NCBI RefSeq assembly: GCF_003148385.1
Contig: NZ_CP029463.1
Span: 1,178,001-1,242,000, forward strand
DNA from: Flavobacterium sediminis
Lineage (GTDB): Bacteria; Bacteroidota; Bacteroidia; Flavobacteriales; Flavobacteriaceae
Length of the DNA: 64,000 nt
Direction of reading: 5' to 3'
In this document: piece by piece, positions 45,057-54,900 of the stretch
How the letters are laid out: each line of letters begins with the position of its first letter
Position numbering within the stretch: the stretch's first letter is position 1
The notes under the pieces: model-generated
Databases searched by the model: none
What the model saw: only the letters and a program-made list of their open reading frames with translations
What the model was told of the DNA's origin: nothing
Program-made: the position numbers and the translations under genes

Positions 45057-45076
45057 CTGTTAAATTTTTAGTTTCG

Positions 45077-45084
45077 CAAACATA
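45077..45084 (-). promoter_or_regulatory. -7 box of the TerB-like gene
   Basis: TATGTTTG on the minus strand, an exact TAnnTTTG, 20 nt before the ATG. Confidence 0.55.
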
Positions 45085-45257
45085 CGTAAATTTACGATTT
45101 TTATAAAATAAATACTATCCTTTTACTAAAAGAAAACTTCCTTGAAGTTTCTCTTTTTTAATGAAAAAGATTAAGTAAAAAAGCTTTGTATTATTTTAAC
45201 CGCGTTTGTGTATCTTTACGATTTAAAAGTTTATTATTTTTAGATAATTAATTTCGT

Positions 45258-45851
45258 ATGTCAGAATTTTGGCCGTACTTTAAAATAGGACTTACTCACG
45301 TATTAAATATACATGCCTATGATCATGTATTATTTTTAACTGCATTAATGATCCCTTATACTTTTAAGGACTGGAAACGTGTGCTGATCTTAGTTTCCTT
45401 ATTTACATTAGGACACACATTGTCTTTGTTCCTTGCCGTATTCGGTATTGTCAGCGTAAATCCGTTATATGTAGAGTTTTTAATTCCCATAACCATTTTA
45501 GCAACCGCTGTTTTTCATTTATTTACAGCCGGAAAATCTGCTAAGACTGAAAGCATTTCTTTTGTTTCTATTGTAACTTTGTTTTTCGGAATTATACACG
45601 GCTTAGGCTTTTCTAACTATTTTAAAGCAATTTTACCGGGCAGTGCTTCCGATAAACTATTGCCTTTATTAGAATTTGCTTTAGGCATTGAAGCCGCACA
45701 AATCATTGTTGTTCTAATTGTTCTGATTCTGGCTTACGTTGTACAAACATTTTTCCGTTTTTCAAAAAGAGACTGGGCCTTGGTAATGTCTGCATTTATA
45801 ATGGGAGTAGTAGTTCCTATGATCATTGAAAACGAAATCTGGAAAAGATAA
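45258..45851 (+). CDS. HupE/UreJ family membrane protein
   Basis: 197-aa protein with about six hydrophobic helices. The His/Asp-bearing first part, GLTHVLNIHAYDHVLFLTAL (residues 11-30), with LGHTLSLFLAVFG and GIIHGLGFSNYF, matches the HupE/UreJ family, some members of which transport nickel or cobalt. No hydrogenase, urease or cobalamin genes are present here, so the substrate is unknown. It heads a plus-strand unit with dCMP deaminase (6 nt gap) and an S41 protease. Confidence 0.85.
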   Translation: MSEFWPYFKIGLTHVLNIHAYDHVLFLTALMIPYTFKDWKRVLILVSLFTLGHTLSLFLAVFGIVSVNPLYVEFLIPITILATAVFHLFTAGKSAKTESISFVSIVTLFFGIIHGLGFSNYFKAILPGSASDKLLPLLEFALGIEAAQIIVVLIVLILAYVVQTFFRFSKRDWALVMSAFIMGVVVPMIIENEIWKR

Positions 45852-45857
45852 AAATTT

Positions 45858-46283
45858 ATGTCTCAAAAAAGATCCAAATACGATAAAGCCTACTTGCGCA
45901 TTGCTAAAGAGTGGGGACAATTATCTTATTGTAAAAGAAAACAGGTTGGTGCCATCATTGTAAAAGACAGAATGATCATTTCTGACGGTTATAACGGAAC
46001 TCCTTCCGGTTTTGAAAATTGTTGTGAAGATGAAGTTGGTCTAACTAAATGGTATGTGTTACATGCAGAAGCCAATGCTATTCTGAAAGTGGCTCGTTCT
46101 ACACAATCCTGTGAAGGTGCTACACTTTATATTACATTATCGCCTTGCAAAGATTGCAGTAAACTGATTCATCAAGCCGGCATTAAAAGAGTAGTTTACC
46201 ATCAGGAATACAAAGACTGTTCCGGAATAGATTTTCTTAAAAAAGCCGGGGTAGAAGTAGAATTAATAGAAGAACTCTCATAA
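45858..46283 (+). CDS. dCMP deaminase family protein
   Basis: 141-aa zinc deaminase that converts dCMP to dUMP or a related nucleotide. Zinc and catalytic motifs: HAEANAIL (residues 70-77) and SPCKDCSKLI (about 95-104); the N-terminal KRKQVGAIIVKD and DGYNGTPSGF segments match the deoxycytidylate deaminase/ComEB group. Together with the dGTPase and reductase genes elsewhere in the window it serves dNTP balance. Co-transcribed with HupE and S41 genes by spacing. Confidence 0.93.
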   Translation: MSQKRSKYDKAYLRIAKEWGQLSYCKRKQVGAIIVKDRMIISDGYNGTPSGFENCCEDEVGLTKWYVLHAEANAILKVARSTQSCEGATLYITLSPCKDCSKLIHQAGIKRVVYHQEYKDCSGIDFLKKAGVEVELIEELS

Positions 46284-46294
46284 AAGACAAAGCA

Positions 46295-47860
46295 TTGAAG
46301 CCAAATAAAATTTACTTCCCGTTATTCTTATCAGCAGCAGTAGCTCTGGGTTTACTCTTAGGAAGTAAACTGTCTACTTTTTCCGACTATCAATCCAATA
46401 ATAAAAAAGCAAAGCTAAACCGATTAATTGACTTAATCGACCGGGATTATGTAGATGATATTAATACTGATTCTATTGTGGATCTGACAGTAAATAAGAT
46501 TCTGGAAAATCTGGATCCGCATTCTGTTTACATTGATCCGAAAGAAATGGTTGCCGTAAATGAAAGTATGCGTGGTGACTTTGTAGGGATCGGCGTGAAC
46601 TTTTATATGTATCATGATACTGTTGCTGTTATCAAACCTGTAAAAGAAGGACCTTCTGAAAAAGCAGGAATCAAAGCCGGTGATCGCATTTTAGCTGCCG
46701 GTGATTACACACTCTATGGTAAAAATCTGCCAAATGACTCCTTATTCGGTAAACTAAAAGGTCCTGAAGGTTCTGCTGTTAACTTAACTATTTACCGAAA
46801 AACTGAAAAAAAAGAATTCAAGGTCAAAGTCCTTAGGGATATTATTCCTCTGAAGAGTGTTGATATTTCTTTTATGACGGATAATTTAACTGGTTACATA
46901 AAAATAAATCGTTTTTCAGAAACTACCTATAGAGAGTTTCACAATGCCTTATTAAAATTAAAAGCGCAAGGTATGACTCGCTTAATGATTGATTTGAGAG
47001 GTAATGGCGGTGGTTATCTGGAAATGGCTGTTGCTATTGCTGATGATCTTTTACCAAAAGGAGATGTTATAGTAAAAGTTAAGAACAAAAAAGGAAAAGT
47101 TGATACTACTTTTGCAACTGAAAAAGGAGAATTTGAGACCGGAGAACTCTACATCCTTATCGACGAGAATTCAGCCTCAGCGAGTGAAATCTTAGCCGGT
47201 GCTATACAAGATAATGACAGAGGAACAATTGTGGGACGTCGTTCATTCGGCAAAGGCTTAGTACAACGTGAAATGCCTTTAGGCGATGGTTCAGCCGTAC
47301 GTTTAACTGTTGCGCGCTATTACACTCCTTCCGGACGTTCTATTCAAAAACCTTACGGAGACAAAGGAGAAGGTTATTTTAATGAATTTGAGAAGCGTTT
47401 TGCAAACGGCGAGCTATACGAAGCAGATAGTATAAAAGTAGCTGACAGCTTAAAATATAGAACCAAAGAAGGGAGAACAGTATACGGCGGCGGCGGAATA
47501 ATTCCTGATGTATTTGTTCCCTTTGAAGCTAATCACGGAGAAGAAGCCACTATAATGGTCATGCAATCCGGCTTGGTGAACTATTTTGCTTTTGAACAAA
47601 TTGATAAAAACCGGAACTATTTTGACCAACTCAATTTAACCGAGCTTAAAGAAGAAATTTTTTCTGATGAAAAGTACCTTGATGAATTCAAAAAATACAT
47701 TTCAGGAAGTGGTATTCTACTTAGTTTCCATCAAAAAGACAAGATCCTGACTTATCTGTATGCAGAGTTCGTCAGACAGCTTAAAACAGACCTGGATTAT
47801 TACAAAATCCTGTTACAGCAAGACAATATGGCTCAAAAAGTATTGAGTCTGGAAAAATAA
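46295..47860 (+). CDS. S41 family C-terminal processing peptidase (CtpA/Prc-like)
   Basis: 521-aa periplasmic serine peptidase anchored by an N-terminal hydrophobic segment (about residues 6-25). A PDZ domain lies at about 85-170 (GVNFYMYHDTVAVIKPV, AGIKAGDRILAAGD); the S41 catalytic region has LRGNGGGYLEMAV, the nucleophile in DENSASASEILAG and the general base Lys in RSFGKGLVQ. The C-terminal part after about residue 400 is helical. TTG start at 46295, 11 nt after the deaminase gene; no closer ATG fits the conserved N-terminus. Confidence 0.92.
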   Translation: MKPNKIYFPLFLSAAVALGLLLGSKLSTFSDYQSNNKKAKLNRLIDLIDRDYVDDINTDSIVDLTVNKILENLDPHSVYIDPKEMVAVNESMRGDFVGIGVNFYMYHDTVAVIKPVKEGPSEKAGIKAGDRILAAGDYTLYGKNLPNDSLFGKLKGPEGSAVNLTIYRKTEKKEFKVKVLRDIIPLKSVDISFMTDNLTGYIKINRFSETTYREFHNALLKLKAQGMTRLMIDLRGNGGGYLEMAVAIADDLLPKGDVIVKVKNKKGKVDTTFATEKGEFETGELYILIDENSASASEILAGAIQDNDRGTIVGRRSFGKGLVQREMPLGDGSAVRLTVARYYTPSGRSIQKPYGDKGEGYFNEFEKRFANGELYEADSIKVADSLKYRTKEGRTVYGGGGIIPDVFVPFEANHGEEATIMVMQSGLVNYFAFEQIDKNRNYFDQLNLTELKEEIFSDEKYLDEFKKYISGSGILLSFHQKDKILTYLYAEFVRQLKTDLDYYKILLQQDNMAQKVLSLEK

Positions 47861-47889
47861 AAAAAACAGTCAAACAGACTGCTTTTTTA
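47859..47889. terminator. Bidirectional terminator between the S41 peptidase and 2OG oxygenase genes
   Basis: CAGTC / GACTG stem flanked by AAAAAA and TTTTTT, located between two convergent genes and touching the oxygenase stop. Confidence 0.65.
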
Positions 47890-48480
47890 TAGTCTCCTCG
47901 TTTTTAACCAACCTGTTATGCTTAAACGCTCCCACATAACCGGTAAAACTTCATGTTCCAATACTTGACTCTCAAAGATCACAACACGCCCCTTTAACGG
48001 ATATACTTTTACTTCATCATGTTCTTTATAGATAACTAATTCCCCACCATATTCCGGTAGCCAGTTCTCATCATTCAGATAACACACTACAGATAACTTG
48101 CGACTGTCGTCATTCTGAAATATATCCAAATGTCTTTTATAAAATGTCCCCACCGGATATAATGCATAATGAAATTCACGATCTTGGATTCCCAAAAAGC
48201 AGGTTTGATTCAAATAATTTGAAAAATGATCTATTCTTGAAAAAAAGTTTTGCTCAACTTCACTCAGTTTATTCTCTTCTATCCAGGAAATAAAATCGCC
48301 CCGAATGGATCGTATCACTTGTTCATTGAATTGATCTCCTATTGCGGATTTCTTAAAATAATCTTCTTCATACTTATCCAAAAGACTATTTCTTAAACTT
48401 GTTACAGCTTCTTCAGTAAAAAAATCATCAACAATACTATATTGTTGATTTAAAAGATCTTCAATGATCTTTTCGTACAT
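47887..48480 (-). CDS. 2-oxoglutarate/Fe(II)-dependent oxygenase (prolyl 4-hydroxylase type)
   Basis: 197-aa double-stranded beta-helix oxygenase. The iron ligands are HLD in FYKRHLDIF (HxD) and the distal His in VLEHEVLPV; the 2-oxoglutarate-binding Arg is in RLSITGWLKTR. N-terminal YSIVDDFFTEEAVTSLRN fits prolyl-4-hydroxylase-like proteins. Substrate unknown. Start at 48480 (MYEKII) matches the typical N-terminus; 48504 (MNGLTE) is possible. Cytoplasmic, no signal peptide. Confidence 0.88.
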   Translation of the reverse strand: MYEKIIEDLLNQQYSIVDDFFTEEAVTSLRNSLLDKYEEDYFKKSAIGDQFNEQVIRSIRGDFISWIEENKLSEVEQNFFSRIDHFSNYLNQTCFLGIQDREFHYALYPVGTFYKRHLDIFQNDDSRKLSVVCYLNDENWLPEYGGELVIYKEHDEVKVYPLKGRVVIFESQVLEHEVLPVMWERLSITGWLKTRRL

Positions 48481-48570
48481 TGGATTTTCAGTTAACCCAT
48501 TCATATATGTCAAAAAAAGTGAGCAAATATAGCATGAAAAACAATACAAAATTTACTTCGAATAATTTAT

Positions 48571-48578
48571 TAATTTTG
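48571..48578 (+). promoter_or_regulatory. -7 box of the queD/PTPS gene
   Basis: TAATTTTG, an exact TAnnTTTG, 22 nt before ATG 48600. Confidence 0.55.
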
Positions 48579-48599
48579 TATCGTAATTTTTTATAAAGA

Positions 48600-49049
48600 A
48601 TGAGTAAAATTAGAATCACCAAGCAATTTACATTTGAGACCGGACATGCTTTATACGGATATGACGGAAAGTGTAAAAATGTTCATGGTCACAGCTATAA
48701 ATTATCAGTAACCGTTATCGGAAAACCTATTCAGGACACTTCTAATGTTAAATACGGAATGGTGATTGATTTTGGCGACCTTAAAAAGATTGTTAAAGAA
48801 GATATTGTAGACATCTTTGATCATGCAACTGTTTTCAATCAGAACACACCTCATATAGAATTAGCAAACGAGCTCAAAAAAAGAGGTCATCACGTTATTT
48901 TAGTAGACTATCAGCCAACCAGTGAAAATATGGTAATTGATTTTGCCGAAAAGATCAAAAGAAGGCTTCCTGAAGACATCAAATTATTTTCACTTCGCTT
49001 GCAGGAAACTGAAACTTCCTTTGCGGAATGGTTTGCTTCTGATAATTAA
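48600..49049 (+). CDS. queD: 6-carboxytetrahydropterin synthase / 6-pyruvoyl tetrahydropterin synthase family (QueD-like)
   Basis: 149-aa member of the PTPS/QueD family. Zinc-binding histidines in FETGHALYG (His16) and CKNVHGHSYKL (the CxxxHGH pattern with catalytic Cys), and the substrate Glu in ETETSFAEW near the C-terminus. It likely converts dihydroneopterin triphosphate to 6-carboxytetrahydropterin in queuosine biosynthesis. No other queuosine genes are adjacent, so a pterin role remains possible. Confidence 0.9.
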   Translation: MSKIRITKQFTFETGHALYGYDGKCKNVHGHSYKLSVTVIGKPIQDTSNVKYGMVIDFGDLKKIVKEDIVDIFDHATVFNQNTPHIELANELKKRGHHVILVDYQPTSENMVIDFAEKIKRRLPEDIKLFSLRLQETETSFAEWFASDN

Positions 49050-49065
49050 AAATTTAGATGTATAA

Positions 49066-49092
49066 AAAAAGTCCCGCAATGCGGGACTTTTT
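49066..49092. terminator. Bidirectional terminator between queD and the OmpA-like gene
   Basis: AAAAAGTCCCGCA / TGCGGGACTTTTT with essentially no loop, flanked by A and T runs. Confidence 0.95.
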
Positions 49093-49110
49093 AATTATAA
49101 GAGAAATGTC

Positions 49111-50981
49111 TTATTTTTTCACAATCATGAATTCAGAACGTCTGTTTTGAGCATATTCCTCATCCGTACATTTTTTACATTCAATTTTTGGCTCTGATTC
49201 ACCAAATCCTTGACCTGAAATTCTATCTTTAGCAATTCCTTTTGAAATTACATATTGTACAGTAGCTTTAGCTCTTCTGTCAGACAAGTTCATATTGTAT
49301 CGATCACTACCTCTGCTATCCGTATGTGATTTTACAAAGATAACCATATCCGGATGCTCATTCATTACTTCAACTAACTTATCCAACTCTTCAGCTCCTT
49401 GCGCAGTAATATTGCTCTTATTGAACTCAAAGAAGATTGGTTGTAAAATAACTTCTGTTTCAGTAATAATCGGTTTAACCGGCTCTAATAATATTTCAAC
49501 TATCTGATCACCACCTTCAGATGGGTTTAACGTAGTTACAGCAGGCTCAAATCCTGACTTACTTGCCTGGAATGAATACGACTTATCACAAAGTAAATTG
49601 AAAGCTGTTTTTCCATTCATAGCTGTTGATTTTGTTGCAACAGTAGCATTTTTGTCATCCAAAGCAATAACATTTACACCTTCGATAACTTCTCCTGTTT
49701 TTGCATTTTTAGCTATTACTAATCCGTTAACTCCACAAATCGGTGTTGCAATATAAATATTATCTACTCCTGCTCTATTACTAGAAAATAAAGCTACTTT
49801 TTTGTCTTTGTTATAAGCAAATGAAAAATCATCTTTTTCTCCATTTACAGGAGCACCTAAATTAACGGCTTTATCATTCTTGTTTAAATCAACCTTGTAA
49901 ACATCCAGACCTCCGAAACCTTGTTTTCCGTCAGAAGCGAAATATAAAACATTATCATCAGCAATGAAAGGGAAACTCTCATTTGCTTCTGTATTTACAA
50001 GCGAACCTAAATTAACCGGTTCACCGTATTCATCACCGTTAACAGAAACTTTCCAAATATCTTCTCCGCCTATACCTCCCGGCATATCGGAAGAAAAGTA
50101 TAAAGTTTTTCCGTCTTTACTTATACTTGGGTTTCTAACAGAATAAGTAGTATCATTAAAAGGAAGCAATTTCTTATTTCCCCATGTATCTCCCTCTTTA
50201 GTTGCTTTGTATAAGTAAATCTTACCTTTTTTCAATGTTTGGTAGCTAGCTTTTTCTTTTTCAAACTGACCTTCATTGAAACTCTCACTGGCAAAATAAA
50301 TAGTATTACCATCATTTGTAATTGCCAACGGTCCGTCGTGCCATTTCGTATTTACACCATCTAATTCAGTTGCTTCACTTATTGTTCCGTTTGAATTATA
50401 AGTCGCTTTATAAATATCCAAATAAGGCTCATCATTCCAGCCGTGAGTTTTTCTAGCTGTATTTCTGGCGCTGGTAAAATAAATGGTGTTATCAGCAGTC
50501 AAAACAGCTCCGAAATCAGATTTATCACTACTGATATCTGATGGTTCAATCTCAAACAATTTAGCCTGTTCCTTTAGTGCTATTAAATAATTCGGATTTC
50601 CCTTATAGGCAATAGCTCTTTGGTCTTTTGGCGCTAAAGAAGCAAATTTATCCATTTGCTTATCCGCTTCTGCATATTTACCTTCTGCCTTCAACATTTG
50701 AGCATATTTAAAATATGTTTCTGCATCCTGAGGTTCTTCAACCACTTTAGCATACCACTTTACTGCCTCTTTGGAGTTGAAAACATTATAATAACATTCT
50801 GCTAATTGTTTATTGATGTAAGAATCCCGTTTCCTTTATCCGCAAGTTTCAGGTATTCATTAGCAGCTTCGGTATATTCATATCGATCAAAAAGCTTATC
50901 AGCTGCTTTTGTCTCTTTTGTTTGTGCGCTTAACATCTCACAAGCGATCACAAAACTAAGTGTAATAAAAATTTTCTTCAT
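49111..50981 (-). CDS. OmpA-family protein with PD40 repeats, frameshifted near the N-terminus
   Basis: Outer-membrane/peptidoglycan protein downstream of PorP/SprF. The true start is ATG 50981 with a signal peptide (MKKIFITLSFVIACEMLSAQ), then TPR-like helices; the frame breaks at a GGG run (plus CCC 50826-50828), where adding one base gives ADKGNGDSYINKQLAEC and continues into the long frame. After that come WD40-like PD40 repeats (KDGKTLYFSSDMPGGIGGED), a carboxypeptidase-regulatory-like domain (about 335-420 of the long frame) and a C-terminal OmpA domain with FVKSHTDSRGSDRYNMNLSDRR (quoted part: SHTDSRGSDRYNM). As written, translation would stop early. It follows porP/sprF by 19 nt. Confidence 0.9.
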
Positions 50982-50999
50982 GTCGTTATCGCTTTTAGG

Positions 51000-51935
51000 T
51001 TAGAAAAATCTTGGTGAACTTGAAACTTTCTTAGGGAAGTTCAAATCAAACAATAATATAATCTCATGAGATGAAGGCGTTGTTACTTTCAAATCAGAAA
51101 TAATATGGTCATATGCATAACCAATTTTTAAATTTTGAGTAATTGCATAACTGGCCATCGCTCCGAAACTGTCATCTAATCGGTAAGTTCCACCAATTTC
51201 AAACTTCTGATTAAACAAAAAGTTAGCTGATAGATCTAATGAAGGAGAAACATTAAATGCTGACTTCAACATGAAAAACGGTTTGAATTTTACCGTTTGA
51301 GAAAGATCAAATACATATCCCCCCGTTAAGAAATAGTGAGACGTTTCAGAACCGAACTGGTATTGATCACCATTCACAGATAAATCCAAATGTTTTGATT
51401 TTAACATATTAGGAACTGAGAAACCAACATAGTATTTATTGGTATAGTAAAAAAGTCCCGAACCGATATTAAAATAGGTATTACTCACATTCTCTTGGAA
51501 AGCAGGGTCATTCGCATCTGGAACATGACCATTTCCGATATCAGAATATAGCCCGACTTTATGCAAAGTTAAACCAGTTTTGATCCCAAAAGCTAATTTA
51601 TGCTCTCCGCCTAAGTTTAATGTATATGAGAAATCTCCGTAAATATTATTTTCTTCAACCGGACCTATCTTATCTGAAATAACCGAAAGTCCTAAACCTA
51701 CATTCTTACCAACGGGACTATGTCCAAAAAAAGTAGCTGTAGTCGGAGCGTCCTCAATATCTACCCACTGCTTTCTATACAATAATCCTAAGGCTAAATT
51801 CTCCTTAGAACCGGCATAGGCAGGATTCATTACACTCATGTTATACATGTATTGAGTATAGTGGGGGTCTTGCTGAGCTAGCATCTCATTTGAGATTCCC
51901 AGCAACGTAATTATAACTAATAAAAGTTTTTTCAT
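51000..51935 (-). CDS. PorP/SprF family type IX secretion membrane protein
   Basis: 311-aa outer-membrane protein with signal peptide (MKKLLLVIITLLGISNEMLAQ) and the family hallmark QDPHYTQYMYNMSVMNPAYAGS (residues about 22-43, quoted part: DPHYTQYMYNMSVMNPAYAG), followed by repeated barrel strands (GLGLSVISDKIGP, FSYTLNLGGEHKLAFGIKTG) and a terminal strand LNFPKKVSSSPRFF. Family members assist the surface display of a specific type-B adhesin, as SprF does for SprB. It lies 62 nt after the 2015-aa adhesin and is separated from it by a hairpin. Confidence 0.93.
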   Translation of the reverse strand: MKKLLLVIITLLGISNEMLAQQDPHYTQYMYNMSVMNPAYAGSKENLALGLLYRKQWVDIEDAPTTATFFGHSPVGKNVGLGLSVISDKIGPVEENNIYGDFSYTLNLGGEHKLAFGIKTGLTLHKVGLYSDIGNGHVPDANDPAFQENVSNTYFNIGSGLFYYTNKYYVGFSVPNMLKSKHLDLSVNGDQYQFGSETSHYFLTGGYVFDLSQTVKFKPFFMLKSAFNVSPSLDLSANFLFNQKFEIGGTYRLDDSFGAMASYAITQNLKIGYAYDHIISDLKVTTPSSHEIILLFDLNFPKKVSSSPRFF

Positions 51936-51956
51936 TATTAAATGCTTTTTTAAGGT

Positions 51957-51984
51957 AGCTTCCTCTTTTTTTAAAGAGGAAGCT
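51957..51984 (-). promoter_or_regulatory. Intercistronic hairpin between the adhesin and porP/sprF
   Basis: Perfect 12-bp inverted repeat AGCTTCCTCTTT / AAAGAGGAAGCT with a 4-nt loop, between adhesin stop and porP/sprF start. On the minus strand it is not followed by a T run, so it looks more like an attenuator, processing or mRNA-stability element than a classic terminator. Confidence 0.6.
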
Positions 51985-51997
51985 TACTCTACTAATT

Positions 51998-54900
51998 TTA
52001 CTCTTCTCTATTGATATAAACCCAACCGGTTCTTGTCGGCATGTCATTGAACTCAACCACATAATAGTAAGTAGCAGAAGGTAAATCATTACCATTATCT
52101 GATTGTCCATGCCACTCATCTGTATAACCCGATTTAGAATAAACTTTCAATCCGTAACGGTTAAAGATTTCTACTTTAGTTACATTGAAAGATGTTAAAT
52201 CCCATTCATCATTTAAGCCATCACCATTAGGAGAGATTCCTTTCGGAATTTCACAAGCAATAACATCAACTACAAAAGTACCTTGAGCATAACAAACATC
52301 ATCCGGAGTAAAGGTATAAGTATAAGTTCCTATACTTGTAGCTATTTCAGACGGATTCCATGTCCCTGTTAAAGAATATCCTTCGTAAGATTCTACTGGG
52401 AATTCTAAAGCAGCGTTAGCACAAATCTCAACACTTTCAAAAGACACATTTAATTTATCGCTAATTGTAACGTCTAATGTTCCTTGAGCAGCACATTGAC
52501 CTCCATCCGGAGTAAAGTCATATGTAAATGTTCCCGCTACAGATGTATCAATATTCGTTACTGCTGTTCCACCGTAAGTCCACTGACCTGTATAACCTTC
52601 TAATGAAGTAGCAGGTAGCGCTATATTAGCTGCATTTACATCATCCAAACATAATGTTACAGGGTTAAATGTTGCAGGAGCTGCATCTGTTATAGTAACT
52701 GCTAAAGTACCGGCTGTTGCACATTGACCAGCATCCGGAGTAAAGTCATACGTAAATGTTCCTGCTACTGATGTATCAATATCTGTTACAGCTGTTCCAC
52801 CATAAGTCCACTGACCTGTATAACCTTCTAATGAAGTAGTCGGTAGTGCTATATTGTTAATATCGCCTAAACACAATGTTACCGGATCAAATGTTGCTTG
52901 AACAGCCGCCGGAGCCGGATCTATTGTAACGCTTAAACTAGCTGAATAACATCCAACCGCCGTATCATAAGCTGTCACTGTATATGTGCCAGGAGTCACA
53001 TTAGTAAATGTTGGCAACTGTGATAAATCATTCGGATCAGGAACAGTTATCGTTGTAGAGTTCGTGCCATCACTTAAGATATATTCATAACTTGCTACAA
53101 ATAAAGTATAGATACCAACATCTGAATAGTCGTCTGTAGCATAAGATGTCCAGTCTGTAACCGTCCAATCAGCCGGATCCCAGATCGGTGAAGGAAGGGT
53201 TGTTCCTAAAGTATTTCTCTTATAGTTATATCCTACCTGATTTCCTGGTGTAAAATATGTTAATTGTCCCCAAACATCAATTACAACATCATTTAAATCT
53301 GTTAACAGTACCATATCATTGTTATTGATATCACCCGTACATCCTGTAAATTCAAAATCATAAGCAACACCGGCAATCGGAGTAGCCGTACCATATTTCA
53401 CAACTATTAGATCATCATTTGCTAACATTCCGCTTAATGTTATCTCACAATCCACATTAGCATCCACTTTAACTTTATAGTTACTTAAATCTACAGGTGC
53501 CCCTGTTCCGTTATAAATTTCAATATAATTTAATTTCACCTGTGACGATCCGTTGTTAGATGCATCAGTCACTTCAGAAATAAATAAGTTTCCTGGATAA
53601 TTCAATTGAGAAATTAATGGTTCTGCTATAGTAATTGTTCCTTCTTGAACATCACATGTCGGCTGAACTACTTCATCTAATGTAACATCAGGCACAGAAA
53701 CTATTGCAACTGTTGCAACTTGTCCTGCGATTGTATTTGTACAGTTAGTCGTTGGATTTGTTACATCTAACAACACAACTTCTAAATTAGTTGTTGAAGT
53801 TATGTTAAGAACATAATTTCCTGTAGCATCCAGAGTCAACATTTGTGTTGCTCCACCGTTTACTGAATAATTAACTTCAGCATCTGCCGTACCGGTTATA
53901 TTAAATATCGCATCAGTTCCCAAACATGTGTAAGGAGAAGCAGCCGATATACTAGCAGTCGGTAATGGATTAACCGTTACAGAAGAAGTATCAAAAACTG
54001 TTACATCACATACTGTATTGAAAATATTGGTTAATGCTAAATCTACCGTACCAACAGCAGGAGCAGGAATAGTAATTGTTGTTATTCCGGTGTTATCAAC
54101 TCCTATAGTCTGTGGCGCTCCGCCATTAATTGTATATCTTATATTAAAGTTAGGTGTTGCTACTACAGTGAACACTGCGTCTTCACCATAACAAATCGGA
54201 TCATTTGATGTCACTTGTGTTACTACAGGTGCAAAATTTGTAATAACAATAGGTGTCGGATCAGAAATAGTACATCCGTTAATAACGAAACTGAAATCTG
54301 AATATGTACCGGCATCTAATCCTGTAATAATAATATCCCCGTTAGATGTAGCTGTATAATTAACAGGACCTACAACTGTTGTATCATCCTGATAAGTTAC
54401 TGCATAAACATCCCCAGGATTAAATCCTGCAATAGTGATTACAGCATTTGAACTATTACATTCCTCATTTTGTTGTGTAAAACTAGGTGTATTTTGAATT
54501 GAGAACGAAGCAACGAAATTATTACCTGCATTATCAACTAAAATAGTATCATCACATTGAGTAGGGTCATTGTTATCCCCTACTAAATCATAATAAACTT
54601 CTAAATAATAGTCTCCCGGTGCATTAGTTGTTAGATCAATCGCTTGAGAAAGCTCAGCCCAAATCTGATCTCCCGGATTACAAACGGCTCCTGAAGTAAA
54701 AGTATTTCCGGCACCACAATCTTCTACATAAGCAAACGGAATAGTTGTAAAAGTTCCAGGCGTAGCAGAAGCTTCATATACACGGTAATACATATTACCA
54801 CCACAAACATTTGATGTAGCTGTTTTGAATGACTTTAATGCTCCACCTTTTAATACTAAGTTACCTGAATTCTGAACATAAGTACCTAAGTCATTGTTAG

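Noticed and set aside
52489..52895. Regular repeats as a possible CRISPR array
   Set aside because: Units are coding, 228 bp long and without short palindromic repeats or unique spacers; they encode Ig-like domains.
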